The notes under the pieces: generated by a model | The model's database searches: none | Told to the model about the DNA's origin: nothing | Seen by the model: only the letters and a program-made list of their open reading frames with translations | Source of the DNA: Vitrella brassicaformis | Taxonomy: Eukaryota; Sar; Vitrellaceae | Assembly (NCBI GenBank): GCA_001179505.1 | Contig: CDMY01000479.1 | Location: 1 to 64,000, forward strand | Reading direction: 5' to 3' | Length of the DNA stretch: 64,000 bases | In this document: one piece after another, positions 46,301 through 58,441 of the stretch | How the letters are laid out: each line of letters begins with the position of its first letter | Numbering within the stretch: the first letter of the stretch is position 1 | Made by a program: the position numbers and the translations under genes

Positions 46301-48690
46301 TTGATGGATGTGTGCAGGGGCAGCGGTCAGTACTTGTACGACGAGACGGGGCGGGCCTACCTTGACTGCGTCAACAACGTCACACACGTGGGACACGGCA
46401 ACCCCATTGTCGTCAGGTACAAGCTTCAGACACACACACACACGCATCAAGCAACGACATTTCCTCAAACATGTGTGTGTGTGTGTGTGTGTGTGCAGGG
46501 CGCTGCAGCAGCAGATGGAGGTGCTCAACACCAACTGCCGCTACCTCCATGACGCACTGGTCGAGTACGCCGCACAGCTCCTGGCCCTATTCCCTGACCC
46601 TCTCAGGTAGACAGACACCCACACGCGCACACAGACAGACAAACGCATGGTATGGATGGAAATCGGTGTCTCTGTGCAATCTATGCGTTCAGAGTGGTGT
46701 ATTTGGTCAACACGGGCACCGAGGCGAACGAGCTGGCCCTGCGGCTGGCACAGACACACACCAAGCGGAGAGACGTTCTCATTGTCGACCACGCATACCA
46801 CGGTAGAACATCCATCCATCCATCCATCTGTGTGTGTGTATATGCCTGTGTCTTGCAGGCAACTCGAGCGGTCTGATCGGCATGTCGCCGTACAAGTGTG
46901 ACGGCAAGGGCGGCAGCGGCGTGCACGACTGGGTCCACAGGGTCCCCATACCCGACAGATACAGAGGACCCGCCACATACGACGACCCACAGGCAACCAC
47001 AACCACACCCACACCCACACAATCCTCTGTCTCTGTGCATCCCTCTCTCTCCCTCTCCCTCCCTCTCCCTGTTTGTGTGTGTGCTGCAGGCCGGTGACTA
47101 TTATGCGTCCCACGTCGAGCGCGTCATCCGCGAGTCCAAACGTCCCATCGCCGCTTTCTTCGCCGAGTCGGTGCTCTCGTGCGGGGGGCAGGTGTTCCAC
47201 CCGCCCGACTACCTCTCGGCCGTATACGCCATTGTGCGTGCGCATGGGGGCGTGTGCGTGGCCGACGAAGTGCAGACGGGCTTTGGGCGGGTTGGGGGGG
47301 ACAAGTGGTACGCATGGATGGATGTGCACACAGAGAGAAAGGACTCATGGATGTGTGTGTGTGTGTGTGCAGGTGGGCGTATGAGTCGAGTGGCGTCATG
47401 CCTGACATAGTGGCGATGGCCAAGCCCATCGGCAATGGACACCCGCTCGCGGCAGTCGTCACAACCACCGAGGTGGGTGGCATGCTCACTCCCTCTCACT
47501 CACTAACAAGCAGCCGCACGCACACCGACGAGCATCACTTGCGTATGTGCACGATCCGTGCAGATCGCTGCGTCGTTTGACAACGGCATGGGCTGGTTCA
47601 ACACGGTACGTGCAGGCACAAATCATACCCGCATTCATTTTCGCCACTCGCGCGTGTGAGTGGATCTGACCGGTGTGATGCTGTGATGCATCCAGTATGG
47701 CGGCAATCCCGTCTCGTGTATCGTCGGCTTGTCCGTGCTCAAGGCCATCAACGAGGTGCGCAAAAGTGCACGAATCCTACATGCACACACACACACACAC
47801 ACACTCGCATCTCTACTTGTGTGTCATCCACACACGCAGCTTGGTCTCCGCGAGAACGCCCACGTGAGCGGCAGGAGCCTGCTCGACGGGCTGAAGACCC
47901 TCATCGAGACGAGCGACTGTGTGGGGGACGTGCGGGTACGCCACTCAGCACTTGACACTGGATGCCATCTGAATGCGTGTGTGCATGCGGCTATAGGGTG
48001 AGGGCCTGATGGCGGGCATCGAGATGGTCGAGTGCAAGCGGACCAAAGCGCCAGCGCCGGCAAAGGTGGGTCCTGATGGATACGGCAGGCAATGTGTCGA
48101 TGTGTGTGTGTGCGTATGGTCCACGCAGGCCAACTACGTCATTAACCGGATGAGGCAGCTGGGCTTTTTGCTCAGCACAGATGGGCCCTTCGACAACGTC
48201 GTCAAAGTCAAGCCGCCCATGCTCTTCTCGGTACACAACTGCAGCCGCACACACACGCATGTGCCATCGCGTCATCGGAAACAGGTTGCCGACGGCCGTG
48301 CCTTGGTGGATGCCCTGAGAGTGGTGCTCAAGGAGACGCCCATGACCGTCAAGACACCAATGCGGCTGCCAATTGTGTCAAGACAAACAGCCAGAGATGC
48401 AGCTGGTCAGCCAGCACAAGCGCACCAATCCCTCCCCACACCCACTGCACTCCTCCACACACCACCTCATCTTATCTTCAGGCCCCCATCGGCAGCTTCC
48501 CTCTTTCTGGGACGATTGCCGCCAGCCCACTCCCCTCCGCACACAGTTCGACCGTCACGAGTTCGACGCCCATGTGCCTGCGAAACGGCCTGGTTACGGC
48601 CACAAGGCCCGGCGGCTGATGGTGGCCCTCAGCACGTGTGGCGCGATGGTGTTGGCTGTGCTGCTCGCATGGGCCAGGCGAGAGGGATGA
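43340..48690 (+). CDS. Fusion: APH-type kinase + M23-like domain + class III aminotransferase + C-terminal TM
   Basis: N-terminal aminoglycoside phosphotransferase/hydroxylysine-kinase-type domain: catalytic loop [14 protein letters not shown] (about 44170-44211), metal loop VIDYGD (about 44260-44277). The centre (about 45030-46020) resembles a peptidase M23-type domain, ending [15 protein letters not shown] and [14 protein letters not shown], but the usual zinc ligands are not evident. The C-terminal class III aminotransferase has [47 protein letters not shown] (Asp 47264-47266) and [14 protein letters not shown] (PLP lysine 47422-47424). This kinase-M23-aminotransferase order is known in bacterial fusion proteins and pairs the steps of hydroxylysine or phosphoethanolamine breakdown. 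The last exon adds a basic stretch and a TM helix ([16 protein letters not shown]), stop 48688-48690. Substrate and membrane are unknown. Confidence 0.8.
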
Positions 48691-49206
48691 TGGGGTGGGT
48701 GCGATGGGCACAATGTGTCCGTACCTGCGGGGATGCTGTGTGTGTGCTCAAGGCGCACATGCACGAGGCAGTCAGTGTTGATGCAGACCCGTCCGCAACA
48801 GCGTGGGTGTGGGTAAAAGAGGGAGGGAGGGGTTTTTGCCTGTTTGTTCTTTTTTCTTCTGACGCCAGCCACTTTTTGCTGCCTGGTATTTTGGGTGGGG
48901 CAGTCGGTGTGTCGGTCGGTGATGGTATTTTTCTCCTTTTGTTTGCTCTTCCTGCCTGCCTGGGGAATGGGCGGTGAGTTTCATCCACGTCATGTCAACG
49001 CCCTCGACGCGACTGGACAGTCACAGATCGAAGTCCACCCTGCTGATTGAAGACGGGACACAGTCGATGTCCGATCCATGTGAAATTATCCATCTGTTTG
49101 CTGGGATGCCATCGCGGCTGCATTTCTCATTCGTTCAATCATGGCACCGGCTTAGCTCGCAGATTTCCAAAGAAAACCGCTCGAGGTCTGCAGGGCGTGT
49201 ATCGTT
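48691..49206. other. Intergenic interval, no gene seen
   Basis: T-rich pyrimidine tract near 48830-48960 and no supported exon. It should contain the 3' end of the fusion gene and the promoter or 5' UTR of the LAS1-like gene. Confidence 0.45.
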
Positions 49207-51835
49207 ATGCTTCGTGATGACCGTGTGGTGGTGTGGTCGTCGTGGCATGAGTTCAAGGATGTGAGAGATCGCATCTTCTCCGCCAACCTCCACCACAAGA
49301 AAGACGCAACCAACAGGGTGGGTAACAGAGGCGCCAGAAATGAATGACAGGAGGGAGGACAAGGAAGACCGAAGATCTTCACGAATTCGTGCTCCTCTGT
49401 CGGATGTGTGTTTGGTTGATTGTGTCCAGGTTGATCAGTGGCGCAGGCGGGGCAAGGTGCCTGTGGCCGTGGATGCGACGGCCAACCTGCTGTCTGTCAT
49501 GCTCAATGACCCGTGAGAGAACAGACAGCACACAGATTCAGACAACCGCATGCACTGCTCTCACACCTGTATGTGTGTGTGTGTGTGCATTCAGTGACGT
49601 CAATCCGTTCACTGAGGCGCCTCGTGACGACACAGAGCTGCGCCTCCTCTACGCCATGACTATCGTCAGGTGCACCACAGCACACACACTATATAATGGC
49701 ATGGTGTGTGTGTCATGTGTCTGCAGGGTGGTGAATGGCTTTGTTGACCAGGCACAGGAGAAGCAGTTCGCCCGGTCGGTCGCGCTGCTGGCGAGTCAGC
49801 TGGGGCTGCCGCCCTTTCTGGTGGATCTGCGGCACCAGGCCACGCACGCCGAGCTGCCCAACAGGGCCCAACTGAGGTACACGAAGCATGCCGAAGAAGG
49901 GTCCTGGGTTTGATAGTGTGCCAATCGTGTTGTGGGTATTTGCAGGTTTGCCGTGCAGGAGTTGGAGCAGCTGTTGAGGCAGCGATTCTGGTGAGCAAGG
50001 CGATCGCCCTCGTGCACCTGCCCACTCGTGTATCCTCTTTGTCTGTGTGTGCAGGGATCCACAGATGGCCCGTCTTGACGCCTTCTTCTCAGTGGGCAAC
50101 CTGGAAAAGGTCAGCTTACACACACGCACACACCTCTCTCGGGCCATCGTGCGTCCTCCATTCTCCATTTCAGTGTTTTCTGCCCCCTGTGCGTCGCCTC
50201 GTCGCGCTCATTCCATCTGTGAGCCTGCCGGTGCTTGACCATGGCAATGGTGATGCGATCGACATGGATGCCTTGGCAGCTGAGATGCCCCCCGAAGACG
50301 ATCAGCCACAGGTACGCAAGTGCAAGGCCTTCGGTGCACTAAGGCGGGCACCTGAAGTGTGTGTGTGTGTGTGTGTGTGGTGATCAGAGGAAGGGCAAGA
50401 AGCGGCGTCGGGTCGATGCGGAGGAGAGGGTGAAGAGGTCACCACAACAAATCAAAGGCGCCCTCGTGGACAAGGTGCGGGAGACCCACACCCAACTACG
50501 TGTCTTCTCATATCCTATCATATGCTTCTGCCGGATGTCTCCATCAGTCGGTGGCTGCCTTCACGTCGGTGTGGTCCGAGGCCAGATCAGCCGTGTCCAA
50601 TTGCCCTGACGAAGTCCTGCTCCTCTCAATCGTCACGGAGTGCCTGCAGCAGATGCATGACCCGTACCTGCAGCCTCTCTCTCTGATGGCCCTCCACCTC
50701 ATCTGCGGGGCCGCGTCATGCAACCTCGCTGTCAGGTCAGAACACGTGACATCAGCGCACACGGACACACCTGCGCCGTCCATCCCTTCTCTGTCTTGCC
50801 TTTCAGGGTCGTGTCGTCCATCTTCCATGCCCTCCTCTCCCCCTCTCCCTCCCAACCACCTCGCGAGCAGCTGCAGGGCAGCACTGAGGTGCGGTATCAG
50901 TCCGTCCGGGGCCAGCCATATCGTTGGAAGCTGGCGCGGGGCGGCTCTGGTCTGGCTGACCGGCAAGTTGGCGACAGGGGCGATGATGTGAGGAAAGGGT
51001 GGATGGCTGCTCTGGGCGTGGCGCAGGAGGGCATTGATGGCGACACTGCCGACTCTTCTCCTGAAGGTCACACGGGAGTGATGATCCTCTCTCTTTCCCT
51101 TCCCACTGGTGGGTGTTCGATTCCCCTGTGCAGCACCTGAGAGGACCCACCTGCGGTGGCTGAGAGCCGTCCTGAGCCTCCCCCCTTCGCCCACTCAGCC
51201 GGCCACACACGCCGCCCCATCCCCCGCTCTCTCGTCATTCCATTCGCTGGCGTTGGCCGCGCCCCTGGCCCAGCTGTCTAACACCGAGGGCGGCAGTGTC
51301 TACCATCGCGGCATAAGGCGGCTGCACGAGGCGGTCAGGTGTGTCGCGCCACACGCCATCGGCACGGCCGTGGGGCACATAGCGCGTCATGGCGCCAATG
51401 ACAGGGCGGCAGCGGGGCTTCTCGGCGCTTTGGGAGAGGCAGGTATGTGGGCGACATAAATGACAATGAATGGCTTTCCGCCACTTACACACGAGGGGGT
51501 TTGTGGTGTCTTTTAGGCATCCTGACGAGCACGATCGCCACGTTGCTGCAGTGGATGGGTGAGAGGGGCATCACCGACATCATCAGCACACCACCACAAG
51601 ACACTCGTCATGCAGCAGAGAAGGGGGCAACAGCTGATGCACGGCAAAATGGAGGCGACGACTTGCAGGACTGTGTGGCGGATGGCCTCGTGCCTCCCTC
51701 GGTGTCGGCCAGTGGTGTGGCGTCAGAGGTGCTGCCGCTGACGGTCGAGGGCACATGGTGGGACCCCCAGACATGGACCATACACGACGTGAGCGAGCCT
51801 GTCAAACAAGCACTCGTGTGCGGGGGTGTTTGTCA

Positions 51836-51868
<33 letters not shown>

Positions 51869-52177
51869 AGTGTGCAGAGTCTGCCTGTGGAGGGCTTCTT
51901 CCGTCCAGTGTGCCCTGTCGCATCGACCGCACAGCCAGCGACACCACCCAGAAGAACAGCAGCCCCACGTGCACCACGGCCAAGCGACACGGACGAGGTC
52001 TTACCGGTGGACGGTCTCGCTGTCCCGCAGATGCTCTGCGCGCCTTTTGCGCTTGTGCCGGAAGGGCAAAACGGTGCTGCAGCTGCTGTGAATGGTGTAG
52101 TGAGCGAGGGGCACAGTGATGGTGTGGATGGGAGGAGGCTGCAGATAGACTGGTCGAAAGTCGTGCCTCTCCTGTGA
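49207..52177 (+). CDS. LAS1L: LAS1-like pre-rRNA processing endonuclease (HEPN)
   Basis: N-terminal LAS1 domain in order: VVVWSSWHEFKDVRDRIFS, VDQWRRRGKVPVAVDATANL, TELRLLYAMTIVRVVNGFVD, and LPPFLVDLRHQATHAELPNR (about 49808-49870), the last containing the HEPN catalytic R-x4-H of LAS1 nucleases. LAS1 cuts ITS2 during 60S ribosome maturation. After it come a basic, NLS-like segment (RKGKKRRRVDAEERVKR, about 50390-50440) and a helical C-terminal half (VWSEARSAVSNCPDEVLLLS; YLQPLSLMALHLICGAA; GILTSTIATLLQWMGERG), with a Pro/Ala-rich end closing DWSKVVPLL-stop at 52175-52177. The start at 49207 (MLRDDRVVVW) is the Met nearest the conserved WSSWHEF; an upstream exon is possible. Roughly a dozen short exons. 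Confidence 0.85.
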
Positions 52178-52804
52178 GTGACGGACGAGGAATAGATGTG
52201 TATATGGGGGTCGATCGATCGACGAGCGAAACGTCGTCATTTTATGATCACGCACAGCTGGCCAAAACACATAGGGGAAGGTACACAAACGGCCATAAGC
52301 GAGCCTCCTTATGGGTCGAATCGATGGCACAGATCAATCCGTCCCTATCGAGAACCTCATGCCCTATCAAATCCATGGACAGCCTCCAGAAACACAGGAA
52401 AAAGACACGCGCACCACACAAAAATGCCCGCCTTCGTCTTGTGTGTCTCCCGATGTCAGTCGCCTATACGATGCCTCCCCCACCGCACATGTGCCTGTCT
52501 TGTCGGTCGAGGGTCAGTCGAAGGTCAGTTGCCCCTATGGTGTCTCCTCTCCGGCCGCTCTGAAGGACGACAGTGACTCAGCCACGAACGGATCCAAGCA
52601 TCCCGCTCCCGCTTGCTCTCATAATGCTCATCGGCAGCTGACACACAGCACAACACACAGATGGGTAAACAAATCCATCTCACTTCTCCAGGCTGCTCGT
52701 TGCTTACCGGCCATGTCAGCCGTCTTTGCCTCCAGCAGCTGGTATATGTGGCAAAGGAGAGCATCGTCAGCCGCGTGGACGGTGGAGGCCGAGTACATGC
52801 AGCT
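52178..52804. other. Intergenic space between convergent genes
   Basis: Several overlapping open frames exist but none shows family features or consistent splice sites; considered 3' flank sequence of LAS1L (+) and the unknown gene (-). Confidence 0.45.
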
Positions 52805-54136
52805 CTACGATATGATGTAAAGGCCCAGCGAGGGGATCACATAGGCATCCCTGCCATCTGGAGAGGGAGACACGGAGCCAGCAGGTATCAGCAGTTGCGG
52901 CTGTCTTACCCTGCGGGCAATCCCAAGCGGCTCTCGCTCCATTACCATCATTGAACTTCAGGCGCAGGTTCTGACAACACACGACACGATGAGCGACACA
53001 AAGATAGCAGAGTGTGTCCGGCGTCTTCTCACCTCATGCCAGGCCATCGAGACGTGAAAGAGGTCTCCCCCGCCCTCTGGCACCCCCTCACACCTGACAC
53101 CGGGCGAAAGGGTCCACTTCTCCTCCCTCACTCCGCTGCCTGAAATCTCGTCTGCTCGTCGATAGTGGCAGCAGGGGTGTATCCACCCCGTCGTGTACAG
53201 GACGTTTGCCCTGTTTGCTGTTATGGCTTCCTTATCGAGGAGCGACAGAATGTCTGAACGAACAAAACAGGGAAGCCGAATGTATGGTTTTAGGTCGACT
53301 CTCACCGAGACAGGCCGCACGAGCGATGATATCCTCGCACCAGAGTGTGTGTGGACAACGCCTTCATGCAGCAAATAGACCCCCTCTTGCTTGATGAAAT
53401 AGTAAGGCCCTAATGCACCAGTTAACCGAGACTGTTCTCTTCTTTGCTTGATAGCTGTATGAGTGGCGCTGGCCTTACGTTTTCCGTCTGTGTCGACGGG
53501 CGCATCCCACTCTTTCTCCCTGCCGCCCTCGGTGATCCCCATCACGAAGCACATTGACTGAAAGAGAAGGTAGGCAGCCCGACAACAATTCGTGCCCGGC
53601 TGTCGGCCTTGATGTGTCTCGCCTCACCTTCCGCTCAACATGAACATACCACAGCTCATTCGTTAGCTGGAGGCACTCCTTGCTGTTCACACGATACTCC
53701 GACGGATCCTCTGCAAGGCCGACGAAATACTCACACTTCAGTTGTATCTGCTCGCTGCTGCTGCTGCTGCTGTTGCTGCTGTTGCTTGACTTGAGTGTGT
53801 AGTAGAGGTGCAGCCCCGGTCGCTGGAGGTCTCTTGTATCGTCAGCCTGCAACATCAGAAGGCGTACGACAACTGACACAGCGTGTTTTCCTTCGTATTT
53901 TCAACCTGATGCCATCGGGCGGCCGAGTCGAACGTCGCTTGCTGTGCTTCGGCAGTTCTCGCTGCGGTGGGCTGGCCGGGTGAGTTGACCGGCTGGAGGC
54001 GGAATCCGATGAGCTGATGGGGCTTGACCAGGGAACGAATGTGAGCCCATATCTCCTCGCGAGAGATATCGGAAAGCCCCCTTACACCCTTCCGCCGCTC
54101 TCTAATGCGCGCGAGAAGTTCTCCTATCTTCGTCAT
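52805..54136 (-). CDS. Unknown protein with NELWYVHVERK motif (family copy 1)
   Basis: Exons run from ATG 54136 (MTKIGELLARIRERRKGVRG; DISREEIWAHIRSLVKPHQL) through LQRPGLHLYYTLK, a poly-Ser/Asn tract, LKCEYFVGLAEDPSEYRVNS and LTNELWYVHVERK (about 53710-53635), then a long exon (53554-53036) with GGREKEWDAPVDTDGK, GPYYFIKQEGVYLLHEGVV, REEKWTLSPGVRCEG and DLFHVSMAWHE, and short exons NLRLKFNDGNGARAAWDCPQ and AYVIPSLGLYIIS-stop (52805-52807). I do not recognise the family. The WYVHVERK and REKEWDAP segments are shared with 60755-61405 (WYIHIDRK, REKEWDAP). No signal peptide or TM helix is seen. The 5' end lies 38 bp from the 300-N gap and is divergent to the EEP nuclease gene. Confidence 0.6.
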
Positions 54137-54173
54137 GCGCGGCGGAGGAGAAGGGAGAGAAGGGAGAGGGGGG

Positions 54174-54473
54174 NNNNNNNNNNNNNNNNNNNNNNNNNNN
54201 NNNNNNNNNNNNNNNNNNNNNNNNNNNNNNNNNNNNNNNNNNNNNNNNNNNNNNNNNNNNNNNNNNNNNNNNNNNNNNNNNNNNNNNNNNNNNNNNNNNN
54301 NNNNNNNNNNNNNNNNNNNNNNNNNNNNNNNNNNNNNNNNNNNNNNNNNNNNNNNNNNNNNNNNNNNNNNNNNNNNNNNNNNNNNNNNNNNNNNNNNNNN
54401 NNNNNNNNNNNNNNNNNNNNNNNNNNNNNNNNNNNNNNNNNNNNNNNNNNNNNNNNNNNNNNNNNNNNNNNNN
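54174..54473. other. Assembly gap (300 N) inside a G-rich stretch
   Basis: Exactly 300 N, flanked by GGGGG on the left and a run of about 11 G on the right. It lies in the divergent promoter region of the flanking genes, so regulatory sequence is missing. Confidence 0.95.
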
Positions 54474-54536
54474 GGGGGGGGGGCGATCGCGGGCTGGGGG
54501 CCCGTCTCAACTCGGAGACACCTGGAGTGGCGGACC

Positions 54537-57002
54537 ATGATGATGTCAAGCGCCCCTGTTTTTCTCCTCGCGGCTGTCTCGGCCTTTCTGGTCTGCCTTT
54601 CGTCCGCCGAAACAATTGAGCACTCCTGCGCCCTGAGGCTCGAAGAGCAGCCGGAGCTGCCCAAACCGCCCAAGGAGGAATGCCCCGAGAACAACAAGCT
54701 TGTCTCATACGAGAAAACCGATGACAAACTCCGAATTTTGCACTGGGTTCGTGTTCACGCTTGGATGCATCACAGCGTGGGTGCGACACTCCTGCTGTGC
54801 ATGCATGTGTTCCCGGCGCAGAATATCATGTGGATGTTCTCGCCCGCGTCCCTTCGCGCCAGCTGGCAGGTTGAGGACGAGCAGCTGAAAAACAAGGTAT
54901 ATCAGTGCCCAGTCTTCTGGCAAAACGTCGCTGACTGCACCGAGAGACCCGAATTCGAGCACCCAGCTAACGGGAAGAGACCGAAGACGAAGCACCAACA
55001 GTCGTGCGGCGGGAAGGCGCCAAAGCCGGACGGGTGGGAGTGGTACGCCTCCCAAGTCCAGAAGGTCGCCAAGGACGTCAGCAAGGGCACATCCAAAAAC
55101 CAGGGCGTGACATGCATCAATCAGGTAAGCATGCATCAATCAGCTGCAAATGCCAAGTACAGTGCTTTGTTGTACTGCGGCAATGACGGTGGAACCGGAT
55201 CAACGACGTGGCGAGATGGCTCAGCTACTTTAACACGAACATCACCAAGGAGCACGGAGACGGTCTGGATGTAATCTCGCTGTCAGAGGTGAGGCCTTGC
55301 GTATGTAATGCGCTTCCCGCGCTGTTTCGTGTGGATGTGTTTGTGCGTATGTCATGCAGATCGACGGCTGCCACGTTTTAAAAGACTTGTTGGATCTGTC
55401 GGGCCTCGATCGCAATGGCTTCGGTATGCAGGTGTATACACAAGGCCGTGTCTCCATATAAACACAACAATCGCTCAAACATGGATACGTATCGCTACCC
55501 ATTGTCTTGGTGCATGACTTTGGGGTAAAGTTCCCTATCACATCACTGGGAACGACTTCCGCAGCTACCAGCAAGTGGGCTTTCTCAGCAGAATCAATCC
55601 AGTCGAACCCATTACAACCACGTACACACATAAGTCACGCATACGCCCATTTGCCATGAGTGTCGCTCCGCTGACCTTTGCTGCAGGCGAAAGAGTATGA
55701 CGGGAAGTGAGTTCCCGGCGACAGTCAACCCCCTGTGCCAAAAGGTGAGGTGGCAGGTGCTTCGTTTGTATCGCCGATGAGTGGATCGATCTGCCAATTG
55801 TCCCTGCCAGTTCAGCGGCGTCGAACGCGGCAGGGAATTCAACTACAAAGAAGAGCGGGAAGGCATCGGACTCAACAAAGTCGCCCGGATGGACGTCAAC
55901 GTCAAGGGCATCCCGATCACCATACTCACCATCCACCTTAAGAGCATCCCCACACGTATGCACACACAGCAGCTGGACTGAAAGGGAAGGCGGACCGACC
56001 TTTGGATATGTGTGTCCAATGTGTGTGTCTGTGTGCCTACGTTTGCAGGCTAGTCCGCGTGTATGTATCGAGAGGTCGAAGCCGTCCTGCTCGATCAGCT
56101 CATCGAGTCAGTGGCACACACAGCTGCAGCAGCACGCAACACCTGTCGACATCGGGATACTTGTGCCTCTGTGTCTGTATGCAGCGACATACCGGGAGAC
56201 CATGAGATCATCATCATGGTACCTCCCTTGCCCACGAAATGGAAGCAGCGCCACCATGCCTTGTCTGCTCTTCAACACATCTGTGTGTCACCCTCTGCAG
56301 GGCGACTTCAATGACTACGACGATCAGCAGCCCTACACGCGTGATGCCCGACACCAGAAGAAAGAAAACGCGACGCACCCATACAAGCTGCCAATGGAAG
56401 GCTTCGATGCATTCTCCGAGGTAAAGAAGCATTCGACCAACACCGAACACTTCTTTGTATGTGACGCTCACCTGTCTGCCTCTCTTGCCGTGTGTGATGC
56501 GTCGCCTCAGGAGTACCTGCCCAAGGTCAAAGAGACCATTGACTACGACAAGTTCGTCGCGGAGATTGAGGCAAAGGAGCAGGCAGACCTAGAGGCAGAG
56601 CTGCAGAAAGAGAAGGAGAAGCAGGAGAAAAGAGCGGCCAAAGCAGCGGCCAAGATAGAGAAGGCAATGGCAAAGAAAGCTGCGAAAAAGGCTGAAGCTG
56701 AGAGGGCTGCCGGAGCGTCACCACTGTCAGTGGACTGACTACGAAGGGAGGCAGCAAGCGAAAGAAAGGAGGACCAGTGTCGTATTCTGCTGTGCTGTGT
56801 TGTGTTGTGTTGTGTTGTATGTCAGAGAGCATGAGAAAGAAGAAGAACCTGAGGAGGAGTTCATGCTACCTGGGCTCTTCGCTGCTGGAAATGAATCATT
56901 CCTCGATCTGGCCACCAGCCTTAGTGACGAGGAGGAATCGGTGAGACATGAAACAAATGTCTCTTATCGCCATTCAACGGATCGCCGCAGCATACCAATG
57001 CA

Positions 57003-57040
<38 letters not shown>

Positions 57041-57759
57041 TGTAAAGCCTTGGGCCACCTCATGGGTGTTTCCCATCATCAAGTACGGCGCCCACAGCCA
57101 GCGCTTAACACCACCCACCAGCTCACCAACGCAATTGGCAAGTTCCCCAAATACGGAGGAGTGCAGACGTGGCGCAAATTTAGGTACGTAATTATTCAAC
57201 CTTCACCGCATCTAAGCCGCAAACACAGCTTGCTGCGGGCAGCGAGCACATGTGCCCCCTTCATTGTCTGGCATCCATCTGCAGCTACACGTGGAGTGGA
57301 GCGCGTTCCCTCCTCGACCACATACTCGTAAGTAAACCACACGGACGGCTGCTTTGATGACTACCTGAAATGTTCGTGTGCGTGCTATTTCAGGTGAGCC
57401 AGAACCTCTGGAAAGCCATTACAAAGGTGCAGCCGCTCAACCACAGAGCGGCCTACAAAGACGTAAAAGCGTCCTACAAAGACGCGCACCTGCCCTTCAT
57501 CAAGCCGCCGCGACGCCGCGATCCCACCAAAAAGGACGAGTGGATCGGGAGGGTGAGTATGCAGCCAACACGTGCTCATTGCAAGCAACGAATTCCTCCC
57601 TCCCTCTTTGTCTTTGTCTCTGTCTCTGTCTCTGTATTTGTGTGTGTGTGTGTGTGTGTGTCGCAGGGTGAGAATCCCTCGGACCACTTCCCCCTCTACA
57701 TCGAGTTCGACCTCACCAAGCTGGCCGAGATTCGAAACAAACAGGCTGGTGCCAAGTGA
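54537..57759 (+). CDS. Secreted endonuclease/exonuclease/phosphatase-fold protein with charged insert
   Basis: Starts with a signal peptide (VFLLAAVSAFLVCLSSAE; ATGs at 54537/54540/54543). EEP-fold landmarks follow in order: LDVISLSEIDGCHVLKDLLD (Glu of the metal site), KVARMDVNVKGIPITILTIH-LKS, GDFNDYDD (about 56301-56324, the catalytic G-D-x-N), SLLDHILVSQNLW (about 57310-57415), and NPSDHFPLYIEFDL (about 57670-57711, the SDH motif). This is the DNase I/exonuclease III/Mg-dependent phosphatase fold. Between GDFND and SDH lies a Lys/Ala/Glu coiled-coil stretch of about 60 residues (EKEKQEKRAAKAAAKIEKAM) and an acidic segment, unusual for a small secreted nuclease. Ends at TGA 57757-57759. 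Substrate (nucleic acid, lipid or inositol phosphate) cannot be told. Confidence 0.72.
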
Positions 57760-58441
57760 CCGATGTTGACTCGAGCGAGATACAGATCCACCTTGGTGAG
57801 AGGTTCAAGGATGGATGACTAAAGGTACTTTTACTTTTGCAAGAGTGACCGACCACCGCAGACGGCCAACCAACCAACAGACAGAAGGGTTGCGATTGTA
57901 GTGGCGGTGTCTGGTGCCTGGTTGGTTTTCTTTTTGTAATGTCTGCCTTGTAAGTGACTGAAATGGTCAGTGGACAGTCGATGACGGGATTTGCAATGGA
58001 AGACCTGGAGAGACACAACGCAGCAAAAGAAGTTGCTCCTTTGCAGTTTCCCCGGCGCCAACGAAGGCGGAGGCAGCGGAAGCTGTGGACTCCAAATAGC
58101 GCAACGGCAGGCACAGACACGTGAGACAGACTGTTTCATGACTTGCACTGGAGTCTGTCGGTCTCTCATTGTCGGCTTTTCGATACATACGTGCTTGGTT
58201 GGACATCACATTGGCTGTGCATAGGCTGCCTCTATGTGTATGCTTTTATTCGCGCGGCTTTGTGAGGCAGGAGAGAAGGATAACTATTTGCCAACTCAAC
58301 ACTCTCAAGGTCCTGCACTGCATGCCAACCAAGAAAGACCGAGTCAGTGAAGGCACACGATCAACGAATATAAAATGTAGACAGCGATACTCTCCCTTCC
58401 TTCTTTCTGCGGAACCCGACGGTCCCGCCCGCGATGCGGCA
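57760..58441. other. Intergenic space with dispersed repeat
   Basis: Holds the 3' flank of the EEP gene and the dispersed repeat copy at 58171-58396. No gene supported in the remainder. Confidence 0.5.
58171..58396 (-). repeat. Dispersed repeat, copy 2 (inverted relative to 25.46 kb)
   Basis: Reverse complement of 25459-25685 over about 226 bp with scattered substitutions. As with copy 1, it lies just downstream of the 3' end of coding-like exons, in the sense orientation relative to them. Confidence 0.7.

Noticed and set aside
52311-52820. 169-residue + strand open frame after LAS1L
   Set aside because: No recognisable motif, no good splice context, and it runs into the antisense of the next gene's last exon.
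54174-54473. G runs beside the gap as a possible G-quadruplex promoter element
   Set aside because: The G run touches the unsequenced gap and may be an assembly edge effect, so no regulatory claim is made.
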